A stretch of 64,000 nt of DNA. Source: Paraburkholderia sp. BL23I1N1. Its GTDB lineage: Bacteria > Pseudomonadota > Gammaproteobacteria > Burkholderiales > Burkholderiaceae. The notes under the pieces are model-generated. The model was given only the letters and a program-made list of their open reading frames with translations. It was not told the DNA's origin and searched no databases. The translations under genes and the position numbers were made by a program. This document shows positions 27,275-37,215 of this stretch, one piece after another; position 1 is the stretch's first letter, and every line of letters begins with the position of its first letter. The stretch covers positions 4,092,001-4,156,000 of the forward strand of contig NZ_RAPV01000001.1 of NCBI RefSeq assembly GCF_003610295.1, written 5' to 3'.

Positions 27275-28279
27275 TCAGTCCGTCACGCCGCCGTAGTTGC
27301 GCTGTCCCCGCAGACGCATGGCGATGCGGCCAAACGCGCGCCATTGCTGCGCGATCAATCCGTCACCATAGGAGCGCGCCGCGCCGTGCGGCACGGGCAG
27401 CTGGTCGCGAATGCCGGTCGGCTCGACGGTACGGTCCCACGACGCGGTTCTGAACATCATGTCCCACCACGGAAACAGCACGCCGAAATTACAGCCGTAG
27501 CGCGTGCCTTCATGGCCGTAGCCGATCGCATGATGACGCCGATGGAAAAGCGGGCTCACGATCACGCGTTCGAGCAGCCATCCATACGGCAAGCGCGCGT
27601 TGACGTGCTGCACGCTTTGCATGAAGTTGCCGACCGCAACCAGCACCACGAACTGCGCCGGCTGCACGCCGATGAACAGCGAAATCGCGGCGAAGAACGC
27701 GGCTTGAATGATGTCGTCGAGAAAGTGATTGCGGTCGTCGGCCCACAGCGACATCTGCTGCTGGCTGTGGTGCACAGCGTGCAATTCCCACCACACGCCG
27801 AAGCGGTGCTGCCAGCGGTGATACCAGTACCCGAAGAAATCGAGCACGATCAGATAGATGAGGAACGACACAACCGGTTGATCGGTGACCCCCGGCCACA
27901 GCCCGTCGATATCGATGTTCGGCACGTTGTAGATCGCCATCAGGCTCTGCCAATGATTGAACAGCGGCTGCAGCATGAAGAAGAACGCGATATTAATGAT
28001 GCCGAGCTTGGCGATCCACGTGTAGATCACATCGGCTCGCAGCGCTTTGCGATCGGACCACGCCTCGACGGGCCGCAGCGCTTCCAGCGGCCGCAATGCG
28101 ATATACGTGAAGAGTATTTCCAGCACGCCGACGATCACCCAATAGAGTGCGTCGTAGGTGTCCTCGTCGTATCCCATCAGGCCGAAGCGATAGAAAAACG
28201 GCTGCACCACGTCGACGTACAGCAGCGTCTGCAATGTCGAAATGCCATTGTCGAGTTGCGCGACGATTTCGTGGATCAT
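27275..28279 (-). CDS. Sterol desaturase/fatty acid hydroxylase-family membrane di-iron enzyme
   Basis: The product is 334 residues with four to five hydrophobic helices. The His boxes of the superfamily are seen as HRWQHR near residue 150, HAVHHSQ near residue 165, and HRRHHA near residue 250; together they bind two irons. FGYWYHRWQHR is the characteristic first box. It would hydroxylate or desaturate a lipid or carotenoid-like substrate at the membrane using oxygen. The downstream neighbour on the same strand (48 bp away in gene order, at 28.3 kb) is a periplasmic propeller protein, so the two may be related in function. Confidence 0.88.
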   Translation of the reverse strand: MIHEIVAQLDNGISTLQTLLYVDVVQPFFYRFGLMGYDEDTYDALYWVIVGVLEILFTYIALRPLEALRPVEAWSDRKALRADVIYTWIAKLGIINIAFFFMLQPLFNHWQSLMAIYNVPNIDIDGLWPGVTDQPVVSFLIYLIVLDFFGYWYHRWQHRFGVWWELHAVHHSQQQMSLWADDRNHFLDDIIQAAFFAAISLFIGVQPAQFVVLVAVGNFMQSVQHVNARLPYGWLLERVIVSPLFHRRHHAIGYGHEGTRYGCNFGVLFPWWDMMFRTASWDRTVEPTGIRDQLPVPHGAARSYGDGLIAQQWRAFGRIAMRLRGQRNYGGVTD

Positions 28280-28327
28280 CGAAAGCCTCTTGAATTTGCG
28301 GGTGCTGTTATCAAAACGAAAGCCTGT

Positions 28328-29338
28328 TCAATCTGGATTGGGCGCATACACGGGTGCACGGTTGGCGAAATACAAACCGTGCGGTGAGCGTCCGACAGCG
28401 ATTGTGTCGATAAGTTTATGCGTTGTCAGGTCGATGATGCCGACATGCCGCGAAAAACGGAATGTGACCCACAGATAGCGCTTATCCGCGGACAGTTCCA
28501 TGTCGTCGGGGCCGGGCATGAGCCCGGTGATGTCGGCGGTTTTCGTCAGCGTGTTGTAATCGAGAATGCTGATCGTGCTTTCCACGCGGTTCGTGAGAGC
28601 CACATGATGGCCGTCGTCGAGGTTGCGGAAGTTGTGCGCGCCGCGCCCCGTCTGGATTCTTTTCACGACCTGTTGCGTGTGCCAGTCGACCACGGCGACG
28701 TCGTCTTCGCCCGTCATGCCGATCAACAGATAGCGGTCGCCCGGCGTCATCCAGAGGCCGGCGGGCGTATTGCCCACGTGCAGTTTCCAGAGCACGGACT
28801 GTGTCGCCAGATCGATCGCGGCAACTTCGCCGGTGTCCTGCAGCGTGACGAACACGATCTTGCTATCGGACGAGAACGTCATGTGGCTCGGCGTCTTCGA
28901 GAGCGGGACGCGTTTGGCGAGCGTCATGTTCTGGCCGTCGTAGTGGTACACGTCGACGCGATCCAGTCGCAGGCCTGCTGTCACGAACCATTTGTGATCG
29001 GGCGAGAAACCGAGTTGATAGGGATCTTCAATATCGTCGACCTTGCGCTGCACCTTGCCGGTGTGCGGATCGAGAAACATCAGATCGTTCGAGATCGAAT
29101 CCGCGACGATCAGCGAGTGACCGTCGGGGGTAATCATCAGATGATGCGGTTCCTTACCGGTCGGCTCCGTGCCGATGACCTTGTGCGTAGCGGGATCGAT
29201 CAGCGTCAGTTGGGCTTGGCCGGAGTCGAGCACAATGACGTTGTCGGCGGCCTGCGCCGGCATCGCCATGGTCAGCGTGCAATAGGTGAGCGCGGCAAGC
29301 GCGCCGGCTTTTGTAATCGAAACGATAGAAATTGGCAT
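28328..29338 (-). CDS. Periplasmic YVTN-type beta-propeller protein
   Basis: The start is taken as the ATG at 29338, giving a signal peptide (ITKAGALAALTYCTLTMAMPAQA, cleavage near residue 28); a TTG at 29365 is the alternative. The mature 308 residues form seven YVTN-like blades, for example TLIDPATHKVIGTEPTGKEPHHLMITPDG, LWKLHVGNTPAGLWMTPGDRYLLIGM and SRHVGIIDLTTHKLIDTIAVGRSPHGLYF. The family includes surface-layer-like and lactonase-like proteins; no catalytic residues can be assigned. It is exported to the periplasm. It lies upstream of the sterol-desaturase-like gene in the same direction. Confidence 0.82.
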   Translation of the reverse strand: MPISIVSITKAGALAALTYCTLTMAMPAQAADNVIVLDSGQAQLTLIDPATHKVIGTEPTGKEPHHLMITPDGHSLIVADSISNDLMFLDPHTGKVQRKVDDIEDPYQLGFSPDHKWFVTAGLRLDRVDVYHYDGQNMTLAKRVPLSKTPSHMTFSSDSKIVFVTLQDTGEVAAIDLATQSVLWKLHVGNTPAGLWMTPGDRYLLIGMTGEDDVAVVDWHTQQVVKRIQTGRGAHNFRNLDDGHHVALTNRVESTISILDYNTLTKTADITGLMPGPDDMELSADKRYLWVTFRFSRHVGIIDLTTHKLIDTIAVGRSPHGLYFANRAPVYAPNPD

Positions 29339-29540
29339 CTGGACGGGAGACGGGCGGGAAAACAAATTGGGGGAATATCATGGCGGCGCGCGCAAGGGGA
29401 TTCGGCGCGCGTGGAGTGCGCTCAACCCGCGCTCTATCCGTTAACGCCTTAACGCCCCAGTTCGCTCTGTCGATGACACGCGACGCGATGTTATTTATAT
29501 GAAGGGTTCGACAAGGGCGGAGGCCATGCCGGAGAGGAAA

Positions 29541-29576
29541 AGCAAAAGGGCGCGGCTGATTTCAGCGCGCGCCCTT
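29541..29576 (-). terminator. Rho-independent terminator of the zinc-ribbon gene
   Basis: AAGGGCGCG (29546-29554) pairs perfectly with CGCGCCCTT (29568-29576). On the minus strand the stem is followed by TTTTGCTTTT. It lies about 40 bp after the stop at 29619. Confidence 0.75.
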
Positions 29577-29618
29577 GATTCAATACTAGCCGCCTGGTTC
29601 TTGTGCCCGCGGACACGT

Positions 29619-29951
29619 TCAATCGAAATCGAACATGTCGAAAAGTGAGCGCTTTTTCTTGTGTCCCCGATATTCCGTGCGGTGACTGTCATACGTGCGG
29701 TTATCGCGGTGGTTGTCGTACGCATGGTCGCGGTTGTATGCGCGGTCGCGATCGCGATCCGGGTGGCCGTCCCGGCTCGTGCGTACGGCAGCGTTAGCCG
29801 ATACGTCGGGGCTGCCTGTGTCCTGCTCGATCAGCTTGTCGAGTTCGCCGCGATCGAGCCACACGCCGCGGCAGACCGGGCAATAGTCGATTTCGATCGA
29901 GCGCCGCTCGGTCATCAGCAGATCAGTGGTCTTGCAAACGGGGCATTTCAT
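29619..29951 (-). CDS. Small zinc-ribbon (zf-TFIIB) protein with basic-acidic tail
   Basis: The ATG at 29951 is preceded by GAGGAGCGACG. The product is 110 residues. MKCPVCKTTDLLMTERR and IDYCPVCRGVWLDRGELDKLIE give two CPxC knuckles and the GVWLDRGEL motif typical of TFIIB-type zinc-ribbon domains. The second half is an unusual low-complexity stretch of alternating Asp/Arg/His/Tyr (DRDRDRAYNRDHAYDNHRD) ending in KKKRSLFDMFDFD. It is cytoplasmic. Function is unknown; the conserved ending SLFDMFDF is common among such proteins. Confidence 0.85.
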   Translation of the reverse strand: MKCPVCKTTDLLMTERRSIEIDYCPVCRGVWLDRGELDKLIEQDTGSPDVSANAAVRTSRDGHPDRDRDRAYNRDHAYDNHRDNRTYDSHRTEYRGHKKKRSLFDMFDFD

Positions 29952-30088
29952 TTCGTCGCTCCTCAAGGGTAAAAAGACATCGAACACTCAACATGGCGAG
30001 GCGCCTGACGCCGATAAAAAACGATCTGGCGCTACTTCGTTCGAGTGTGTCGGGCCGCGCTTTTCGTGCGCGGCCGTGACACGGGGAC

Positions 30089-30841
30089 TCATTGCTCCAC
30101 GCTAACCACCCGCTTCGATTTCGCCCGGCGCACGAGCATGTTCAGTGCCTCGACGAACGCGGAGAACGCCATGGCCGCGTAGATATAAGCCTTCGGCACA
30201 TGCGAACCAAAACCTTCCGCGATGAGCGTCATGCCGATCACGAGCAGGAAACCGAGCGCGAGCATGACGATGGTCGGATTACGATCGATGAAGCGCGACA
30301 GCGGGTTGGCGGCGAACAGCATCACGGTGACCGCGGCAATCACGGCAATGAACATGATCGGCATGTGCTCGGTCATCCCCACCGCGGTGATGATGCTGTC
30401 GACCGAAAACACGATATCGAGCACCAGGATTTGTCCAATCGCGGCCATGGCGGTCAACTGGACGGTTGCATTCGCCTTGTCGCGCACTTCTTCCGCATGG
30501 ACGACGTTGTGGTGAATTTCACTCGTCGCCTTCCAGACGAGGAACAGGCCGCCACCGAGCAGAATCAGATCGCGCCATGAAAACGCGTGGCCGAGCAACG
30601 TCACGGCGGGCGCGGTCAGCTGCGCGATCCACGCGACGGTGCCGAGCAGGCCGAGCCGCAACACGAGCGCGAGCATGATGCCCAGACGCTGCGTACGCGC
30701 GCGCTGTGCTTCCGGCAGCTTGTTGCTGAGGATCGAGATGAAGATCAGGTTGTCGATGCCGAGCACGATTTCCATCACGACCAGCGTGAAAAGCGCAGCC
30801 CATGCGGCAGGATCAGCAGCGAGTATGAGCAGGGAGTCCAT
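30089..30841 (-). CDS. TerC-family integral membrane protein
   Basis: The start is the ATG at 30841 ([22 protein letters not shown]); a codon at 30856 would add five residues. The product is 250 residues with seven hydrophobic helices. The conserved metal-site-like acidic motifs are seen as [15 protein letters not shown] near residue 25 and [18 protein letters not shown] near residue 130. TerC proteins sit in the inner membrane and have been tied to metal export and tellurite resistance. It is divergent from an NhaR-type LysR gene, and a TerB-like gene lies just beyond. Confidence 0.9.
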   Translation of the reverse strand: MDSLLILAADPAAWAALFTLVVMEIVLGIDNLIFISILSNKLPEAQRARTQRLGIMLALVLRLGLLGTVAWIAQLTAPAVTLLGHAFSWRDLILLGGGLFLVWKATSEIHHNVVHAEEVRDKANATVQLTAMAAIGQILVLDIVFSVDSIITAVGMTEHMPIMFIAVIAAVTVMLFAANPLSRFIDRNPTIVMLALGFLLVIGMTLIAEGFGSHVPKAYIYAAMAFSAFVEALNMLVRRAKSKRVVSVEQ

Positions 30842-30906
30842 GGGGTCCGTAAGCAAAGGGTGACGGGTAACGTCGGTATGGCATCATCATCGCTGTCTTC
30901 ATGATT

Positions 30907-30926
30907 CGGATAAATCAGTGATAATC
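30907..30926. promoter_or_regulatory. Shared motif in the terC/nhaR divergent promoter
   Basis: CGGATAAATCAG followed by TGATAATC occurs between the divergent terC-like and nhaR-like genes. A close copy, CGGATAAATCTG followed by CTAATCCG, lies upstream of the terB-like gene at 32346. This is a candidate LysR-type (NhaR) box; the spacing and partial symmetry fit, but no footprint is known to me. Confidence 0.4.
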
Positions 30927-30962
30927 TGAGCGATATATCGGTTTTTTCGAAGTGTCTACATC

Positions 30963-31844
30963 ATGCTCAACTACCGCCATCTCTACTATTTCTGGATCGT
31001 CGTGAAAGAAGGCGGCTTCGCGCGCGCGGCCGAGCGTCTCGACATGGCGGTTCAGACGATCAGCGCGCAGGTGCGCGAGCTGGAAAAATCGATCGGACGT
31101 CAGTTGCTGAAACCGGCCGGGCGCGGCGTCACAATGACCGAAGCGGGCGAAACGGCATTCGATCGCGCGGAGCAGATTTTTCAGATTGGCGAGGCGCTGC
31201 TCGACGAAATGCGCGAGACGGGCGGCGAACGGATTGCACGGCTCGCCGTGGGGCTTTCCGATGGAATCTCCAAGCTCGCCGCACACGCGTTGCTGGCGCC
31301 GGTGCTGAATACGCCGTCGCTCAGGCTGCTCTGTCACGAAGGCGAACATGCGCAGTTGTTGTCCGAACTCGCGCTTCATCGGCTCGATCTCGTCCTGGCT
31401 TGCCAGCCCGCGCCGCACAACGCGGACCTGCGCGTGGTGAGCCAGCGCCTCGTCGGTTCGCCCGTCGACTGGTATGGCCCGGCGGAGATCGTCCACAAGG
31501 CGGCCCGTGCCGGTTTTCCGCAGTGCCTGGCCGATCTGCCGGTGCTTTTGCCCACCGGGCACGCCGCGTTGCGCGCGCGGCTCGACCGGTGGTTCGAAGC
31601 CGAAGGGATCCGGCCGCGGATCGTCGGAGAATTCGAAGACAGCGCGCTGATGGCAGTGTTCGCCGCGCGCGGTCTCGGCGTGTTTCCGCTCGCGGAACTG
31701 GGCGCGGAAGACGTCGCGCTGCTGCGCGGACTGCGCTGGCTCGGCCGGGCGGAAGGCGTGGTCGAAGAGATCCACGCGATCCGCTCGCGGCGTGGGCAAC
31801 ATCATGTGCTCGCTTCTCAGGTGGTCGCCGCCGGTCGTGCGTGA
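30963..31844 (+). CDS. nhaR: LysR-family regulator, NhaR type
   Basis: The product is 293 residues. The N-terminus MLNYRHLYYFWIVVKEGGFARAAERLDMAVQTISAQVRELEKSIG is characteristic of NhaR-group LysR proteins, which in E. coli activate the Na+/H+ antiporter gene nhaA. The effector domain follows from residue 92 (RLAVGLSDGISKLAAHALLAPVL). No nhaA gene is seen in the window; instead it is divergent from a terC-like gene and its last 28 bases overlap, tail to tail, a terB-like gene. Here it may respond to cation or metal stress and control those genes. Confidence 0.85.
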   Translation: MLNYRHLYYFWIVVKEGGFARAAERLDMAVQTISAQVRELEKSIGRQLLKPAGRGVTMTEAGETAFDRAEQIFQIGEALLDEMRETGGERIARLAVGLSDGISKLAAHALLAPVLNTPSLRLLCHEGEHAQLLSELALHRLDLVLACQPAPHNADLRVVSQRLVGSPVDWYGPAEIVHKAARAGFPQCLADLPVLLPTGHAALRARLDRWFEAEGIRPRIVGEFEDSALMAVFAARGLGVFPLAELGAEDVALLRGLRWLGRAEGVVEEIHAIRSRRGQHHVLASQVVAAGRA

Positions 31845-32278
31845 GCGCGCGGCGCATCTGACACGGCGGGCACTGGAATGTGCCGGCCTGCGGCCTGGTT
31901 TGGCTGAGGTCCCCACGCCCTGAACACCGCTGCGAGCAAGGCGATTTCGCCGTCCGCCAGATAGTTGTCCGCGATGGTGACGGCGAGGCACAGCCGGATC
32001 ACCCGGCGGCGCAACGCAGGGTCGTCGATCTCGCCGAGCAGCGTGGTGATCAGGGCCGCATCGAGTTGGCCAACCGCTGGGGTGTGCGCGACCGATTGAT
32101 CCTCGCACATCGTCTGCACGATCTGCGCGAATTGCGCCGGCGCGAGACCGAGTTCGCCGGCGATATCCAGATTTTCAAGGGCGCGCTCTTCCGCGCTGCT
32201 GACGTGCCCGTCGGAAATGAGCGCCAGCGCGACGATACGTGCGGCGGCTTGAGGACTGTTGCGCGGATAGGTACGCAT
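31817..32278 (-). CDS. TerB-family (tellurite-resistance-like) protein
   Basis: The product is 153 residues. The helical TerB core is seen as AARIVALALISDGHVSSAEERALENLDIAGELGL followed by RRRVIRLCLAVTIADNYLADGEIALLAAVFRAWG, where the paired D-G-x-x-x-x-x-E motifs correspond to the metal-binding acidic sites of the family. The C-terminal 25 residues (VPAVSDAPRAHARPAATT) are disordered. It is cytoplasmic. It clusters with a TerC-like gene and NhaR, and the shared upstream motif suggests common control. The end overlaps the nhaR three-prime end by 28 bp. Confidence 0.8.
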   Translation of the reverse strand: MRTYPRNSPQAAARIVALALISDGHVSSAEERALENLDIAGELGLAPAQFAQIVQTMCEDQSVAHTPAVGQLDAALITTLLGEIDDPALRRRVIRLCLAVTIADNYLADGEIALLAAVFRAWGPQPNQAAGRHIPVPAVSDAPRAHARPAATT

Positions 32279-32345
32279 GTTTGGGCTCCTGGCGCGGACA
32301 ATGTCCGCAGTGGTGGTGAGCCTTAGTCTGCGTCAGGTTGGGGAA

Positions 32346-32365
32346 CGGATAAATCTGCTAATCCG
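32346..32365. promoter_or_regulatory. Candidate operator upstream of the terB-like gene
   Basis: CGGAT-N10-ATCCG is an inverted repeat whose left half extends as CGGATAAATCTG. It matches the motif at 30907 in the terC/nhaR promoter. It lies 68 bp upstream of the terB-like start and in the promoter region shared with the divergent DUF2322 gene. Confidence 0.4.
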
Positions 32366-32497
32366 TGAATGAAGGTTCGGAAAAACCGAATCTTCTGAAA
32401 TGACCTGAATGTAGCCACCTTGTTGAACGCGATGCGCGACACCCTATCGGATAAGATACGGCTCGCCGTATTTTTCCGAATAGAAGGAGTGTTTTCA

Positions 32498-32830
32498 GTG
32501 ATTCAACCGAGCAACGTGTTCAAGGACAACCTCGCCCAACTGCCTGCCATCGGTGGCATCGAACGTATCGATCTACTCGACGGCAAAGGTGCCGTGATGG
32601 CGAGCATCGAGAACAAGCCGGGCAAGCAGGGCTCGCTGGCGGTGTACCACTATCTGCAACAAACCTTCGGCACGCTGGACACCAAGGCGGCCGAACACGG
32701 CCTCGCGGTGTTCGCCGAGCACACGGCCGACGCGCGCAACCGTCCGGGCGCGCACCCGAACGTCGACCATTTGCTGGCGATTGCAGCCGGCGGGGACGCG
32801 TTGCGTATCGAAGTCGTCGCAGCCGGCTGA
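32498..32830 (+). CDS. DUF2322-family protein
   Basis: The start is the GTG at 32498, chosen because AAGGAGTG lies 8 bases upstream. The product is 110 residues. The family pattern is clear: FKDNLAQLPAIGGIERIDLLDG, then the invariant IENKPGKQGSLAVYHYL, and HTADARNRPGAHPNVDHLLAI. It is a small cytoplasmic protein widespread in beta- and gammaproteobacteria; its function is unknown. It is divergent from the terB-like gene. Confidence 0.85.
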   Translation: MIQPSNVFKDNLAQLPAIGGIERIDLLDGKGAVMASIENKPGKQGSLAVYHYLQQTFGTLDTKAAEHGLAVFAEHTADARNRPGAHPNVDHLLAIAAGGDALRIEVVAAG

Positions 32831-32915
32831 ACGCGTCGCCTTAGCAGCGCACGGCGTGGATCGCATGACGCAGGTCCGCGCCGTAGCCCATACCCGGCCA
32901 TCTTGCCCTATCGCC

Positions 32916-33827
32916 CTATGGATGAGCACCCGACTCATTGGCGGCAAGAACAAAGTCAACGAATGCCCGCAGCGGTGCCGGCATATGCGTCCGGCTCGGG
33001 TAGTACAGGAATGGTCCCGAGAAGGATTGACACCACCCGTCGAGCACCGGCACGAGCGCGCCTTGCTCGATGGCCGGCCGCAGAAACTCATCGAACGAAT
33101 AGACGATTCCCAGTCCCGCAATGGCCGCGCCTCTTTCCAGTTCGATCACGGAGGCGATCATCGGTCCGTTCGGCTCGATCCGCACGACTTCGTCGCCCCA
33201 TCTGAATTCCCATGTCGCGAGCACGCCGCTGTCGAAGCGGTGCCCGATACACGCGTGGTTGAGCAGTTCGCCTGGATGCTGCGGTACGCCACGCGCCGCG
33301 AGGTAGGCTGGCGAAGCCGCCGCGATGAAATGCTGGACGCGCGGGCCGATCGGCACGGCGATCATGTCGCGCTCGAGGCGTTCGTCGTAGCGGATGCCGG
33401 CATCGAAGCCCGCCGCGAGGATATCGATGAACGTATCGTTGGTCCCGACGTCCACAGTGATACCCGGATGTGCGGCAAGGAAGCGGGAGAGAAGCGCGGG
33501 CAGGATTTCTCTTGCCGCAATCGACGGAACGTTCAACCTCAGCGTGCCTGTAGGGCTCTCGCGAAAGAGGTTCACCGCATCCAGCGCGATGGTGATTTCC
33601 CCGAAGGCCGGCGCGAGCCGCTCGAAAAGACGCTGCCCGGCTTCTGTCGGCGTGACGCTGCGCGTCGTCCGGTTGAGCAGCCTGACGCCAAGCTGCTGTT
33701 CGAGTCGTCGAACCGCTTCGCTAAGCGATGAGGCCGACACGCCGCCCGTCAATGCCGCATGGCGGAATCCGCGTGCTCGCGTGACGGCGACATAGGCTTT
33801 CAAATCGGAAAGATCGGGTTCCTGCAT
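32916..33827 (-). CDS. LysR-family transcriptional regulator
   Basis: The product is 303 residues from the ATG at 33827 (MQEPDLSDLKAYVAVTRARGFRHAALTGGVSASSLSEAVRRLEQQLG). The HTH is at residues 8-65 and the effector domain is at 92-295 (TLRLNVPSIAAREILPALLSRFLAAHPGI). It is divergent from the aldo/keto reductase gene at 33940 across 112 bp, so it is the probable regulator of that gene. This arrangement (LysR divergent from an oxidoreductase) is seen repeatedly in Burkholderiaceae. Confidence 0.93.
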   Translation of the reverse strand: MQEPDLSDLKAYVAVTRARGFRHAALTGGVSASSLSEAVRRLEQQLGVRLLNRTTRSVTPTEAGQRLFERLAPAFGEITIALDAVNLFRESPTGTLRLNVPSIAAREILPALLSRFLAAHPGITVDVGTNDTFIDILAAGFDAGIRYDERLERDMIAVPIGPRVQHFIAAASPAYLAARGVPQHPGELLNHACIGHRFDSGVLATWEFRWGDEVVRIEPNGPMIASVIELERGAAIAGLGIVYSFDEFLRPAIEQGALVPVLDGWCQSFSGPFLYYPSRTHMPAPLRAFVDFVLAANESGAHP

Positions 33828-33939
33828 TGTTCGTTTTTCCGCACGAGTCGTCCAGATTGAGGCGGATTATCGCACGCGATAATTTGGCTGATACTTCAGG
33901 TCGAGCGCCTTTCTTGCGGCGCAACTACCGAGGAACATC

Positions 33940-34962
<1,023 letters not shown>

Positions 34963-34981
34963 CGGGTTGACGCGTTGTGAA

Positions 34982-35034
34982 AACCGGGTGAGCCACGCAC
35001 AGTCAAATGCGCTGTGGCGTGGCTTCACCCGGTT
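34982..35034. terminator. Bidirectional terminator hairpin
   Basis: A long imperfect stem (AACCGGGTGAGCCACGC against GCGTGGCTTCACCCGGTT, one bulge) lies between the convergent aldo/keto reductase and secreted propeller-like genes. There is no strong T-run on either side. Its position and stability make it a likely shared terminator. Confidence 0.6.
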
Positions 35035-35054
35035 GTCAGTGCGTCACTATTTCA

Positions 35055-36743
35055 TCAAAAGCGGTGGTCCCGATCAGTACCCGGCGCGAACGAGACGCCA
35101 CGCAGTACCTCACCAAAGCCCGCGCCTCGCAACGCGACAAATTTCTCGCGTGCGGCACCAGTGGCAGTCGTATTCGCGAGCAGGTCGCGAATGACAACCA
35201 GCTTGTTCGGATCCGCGCCCACATCGCCGTTGCCGCTGGTGGTCGACGTGATTGCCCAGAGCGTCACCGTGCCGTCATTTTCGACGCGGCCGGTCAGGTT
35301 GCGCAGCCCATCCGTTGCCGGCGCCCATGGCAGTCCAGTTGCCGTATTGGAGCCGGTCGGGTATCCCGACACCGTGTATGGCTGGCCAAGATTCAGACCG
35401 GCTTGCAGGGTGTAGGCGAGCGTCCACTTTTTCGTACCGGCGTTGTACACCCACTTCTGCAGACCCGCGCCAGTCTGCGCGGCTGCGTGCGTGTAAAGAT
35501 CGGCGCCGCCCGTGTAGCCATCGCCTTCGTCCGCCACATAGAGCGTCGTCGCATTGGCGAACCAGAGGCCAAATGGGTAGGAGAACGTAGTCGCGGTCTT
35601 ATTGAGCGTCGCCGGGAAGCCGGCCAGCACGCACATATTGTTTGGCAGTCCCTTGGTTTGGACGGTGGTCGGGTCGTAAGAAAGCGGCTGGCTGGGCAAT
35701 GCCGCATTGGCGGCCGGCACACCTACGCCAGACGGGCAGGCGTTTCCAGTGGTATCCACGAAGTACACCGTGTTCACACCGTTGCTGCCGCTGCCCTTCG
35801 TAAAGTAAAGGACGTTGTTGAATACGGTCATGCCGCGGAAGTTGTCGTCCTTGCCGATCTTGTCCGCTGCCCCGCCCAGTTCAGTGACGGAAAAGCTGGC
35901 GACCGGCGTCGGCGTTCCCGGGTCCTGCTGCGCCTCATGCTTTTTCGTCGGGTCGATCAATTGTGCGCCGGCGCCGACGACCACACCGGCCGGTTGCGGG
36001 TTGGCACCGTTACCCGCGTTGCCGGCGGTGTAGAAGAAATCCTGGCCATCGCGGTTATTCAGAATCGCCGAACGTCCGTTGTTGCCGCTATAGGCGTTCG
36101 TTTCGGTGAAGCGGAAGTGCCCGTCGCGGTCGACGCGTGCAACCGCCCGATAGTAGCTCTGTCCCACCGGATTAGTGGTATCGACGACGCCAGGCGTGTT
36201 CGAATTGGAGACGTCCAAGGTATTGACCGGCGCCACATAACCCATAAAGGTCAGGTACTGACCGTCGAGCGAAAGGTGCAGGCCGAGTTCCGATTTGGAG
36301 CTGAAGCTGGTGACGAGCTGGTCGCGCCCCGCCGATTTCTGCAAGCTGTTGGGCACTTCGAGCGAGCTCACCCACTCGCCTGACGGCGTAAGCTGATCGA
36401 GAAAGATTCGCGACGTAATGCCGAAGCTGCCGTCGTAGCCGTCGTTATTCCATACGTAGGGATAGGTGCCGTCGTTCGGCGCGCCTGTGGCCGCACTGCA
36501 ACCGCCCTGGGTGGCTGCGCAATTCGGCGGCAAGACCGTGCCGACCTGAACATTGCTTGACTTGTTGTCGTAGACGCTTCGACTTACAACCAGTAAGCCT
36601 GGCTCGAAACGGTTGTCACCGTGGAAGTCGGACTGATCGGCATGGGCGTTGAGGGCGGCGGCGCAGAGCACCAGTGCTACCGTGGAAGCCGGTCGGGGAA
36701 ATGACAGGCGGCGCGTTGCGTTGCAGACGGGAGTCGTTTTCAT
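35055..36743 (-). CDS. Large secreted protein, propeller-like repeats, unknown function
   Basis: The product is 562 residues with a signal peptide (RPASTVALVLCAAALNAHA, cleavage near residue 36). The mature protein opens DQSDFHGDNRFEPGLLVVSRSVYD and holds repeated strands ending in DG or NN turns (FGLWFANATTLYVADEGDG, GLQKWVYNAGTKKWTLAYTL, NLTGRVENDGTVTLWAITSTT), which suggest a beta-propeller. Four Cys residues (PPNCAATQGGCS, NACPS, NNMCVL) may form disulfides. It is periplasmic or extracellular. I do not recognise the family with confidence; the folded style recalls PhoX-like and esterase-like propellers. Confidence 0.65.
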   Translation of the reverse strand: MKTTPVCNATRRLSFPRPASTVALVLCAAALNAHADQSDFHGDNRFEPGLLVVSRSVYDNKSSNVQVGTVLPPNCAATQGGCSAATGAPNDGTYPYVWNNDGYDGSFGITSRIFLDQLTPSGEWVSSLEVPNSLQKSAGRDQLVTSFSSKSELGLHLSLDGQYLTFMGYVAPVNTLDVSNSNTPGVVDTTNPVGQSYYRAVARVDRDGHFRFTETNAYSGNNGRSAILNNRDGQDFFYTAGNAGNGANPQPAGVVVGAGAQLIDPTKKHEAQQDPGTPTPVASFSVTELGGAADKIGKDDNFRGMTVFNNVLYFTKGSGSNGVNTVYFVDTTGNACPSGVGVPAANAALPSQPLSYDPTTVQTKGLPNNMCVLAGFPATLNKTATTFSYPFGLWFANATTLYVADEGDGYTGGADLYTHAAAQTGAGLQKWVYNAGTKKWTLAYTLQAGLNLGQPYTVSGYPTGSNTATGLPWAPATDGLRNLTGRVENDGTVTLWAITSTTSGNGDVGADPNKLVVIRDLLANTTATGAAREKFVALRGAGFGEVLRGVSFAPGTDRDHRF

Positions 36744-36973
36744 CTGTTGTTTCCAGTGGGATAGGTGGAAGTTCTTTTCAGACGGACTAGCACGTACAAC
36801 CCGGCTACCGTAACAACGCTTGATGAAAAATTAGTGGCGGCGATTTCGGGGCAAACCCGCATTGCAAATCCGCTTATCCGCTTTGCATTACCCGACGCCA
36901 GCCAGGCCCGGTTTTCATAGAGATCGCCTGACATCAAATGGTTTAATCCATTTTAATTTCAGGGACCTTGTCA

Positions 36974-37215
36974 TGCACGCTTCGAAAACGACAGTCGTAC
37001 TCGCGAACCCCCATCACGTACTCGGCAGCACCGAGATCTTCAGGACCTTTAACTATGCGCCTGCCGTGGCCGCAGGCGGGCTACTGTTCGGCTTTCGCAC
37101 CACCCTGTTGTGCCTGAAGCATGATCGCGCTGTTGCTGACGATCCCAATCCATGTGCCGCAACGTTCATTCGGACGATTTCGGTGAACGACGGCACGTCT
37201 ATCGTCATTGGCACT
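36974..37215 (+). pseudogene. RidA-like gene remnant
   Basis: The ATG at 36974 opens MHASKTTVVLANPHHVLGST, then IFRTFNYAPAVAAGGLLF, close to the N-terminus of RidA/YjgF enamine deaminases. After GLLF the frame no longer matches, although ADDPNPCAATFIRTIS still recalls the next RidA helix (ADDPNxQCAATFxN). Small insertions and deletions have therefore disrupted it. The catalytic Arg region is absent. At about 37215 it passes directly into a fragment of an unrelated family. Confidence 0.5.

Noticed and set aside
34982..35034. Long hairpin as an attachment site or small RNA
   Set aside because: Its position between two convergent genes is explained by a shared terminator, and no integrase or promoter is near.
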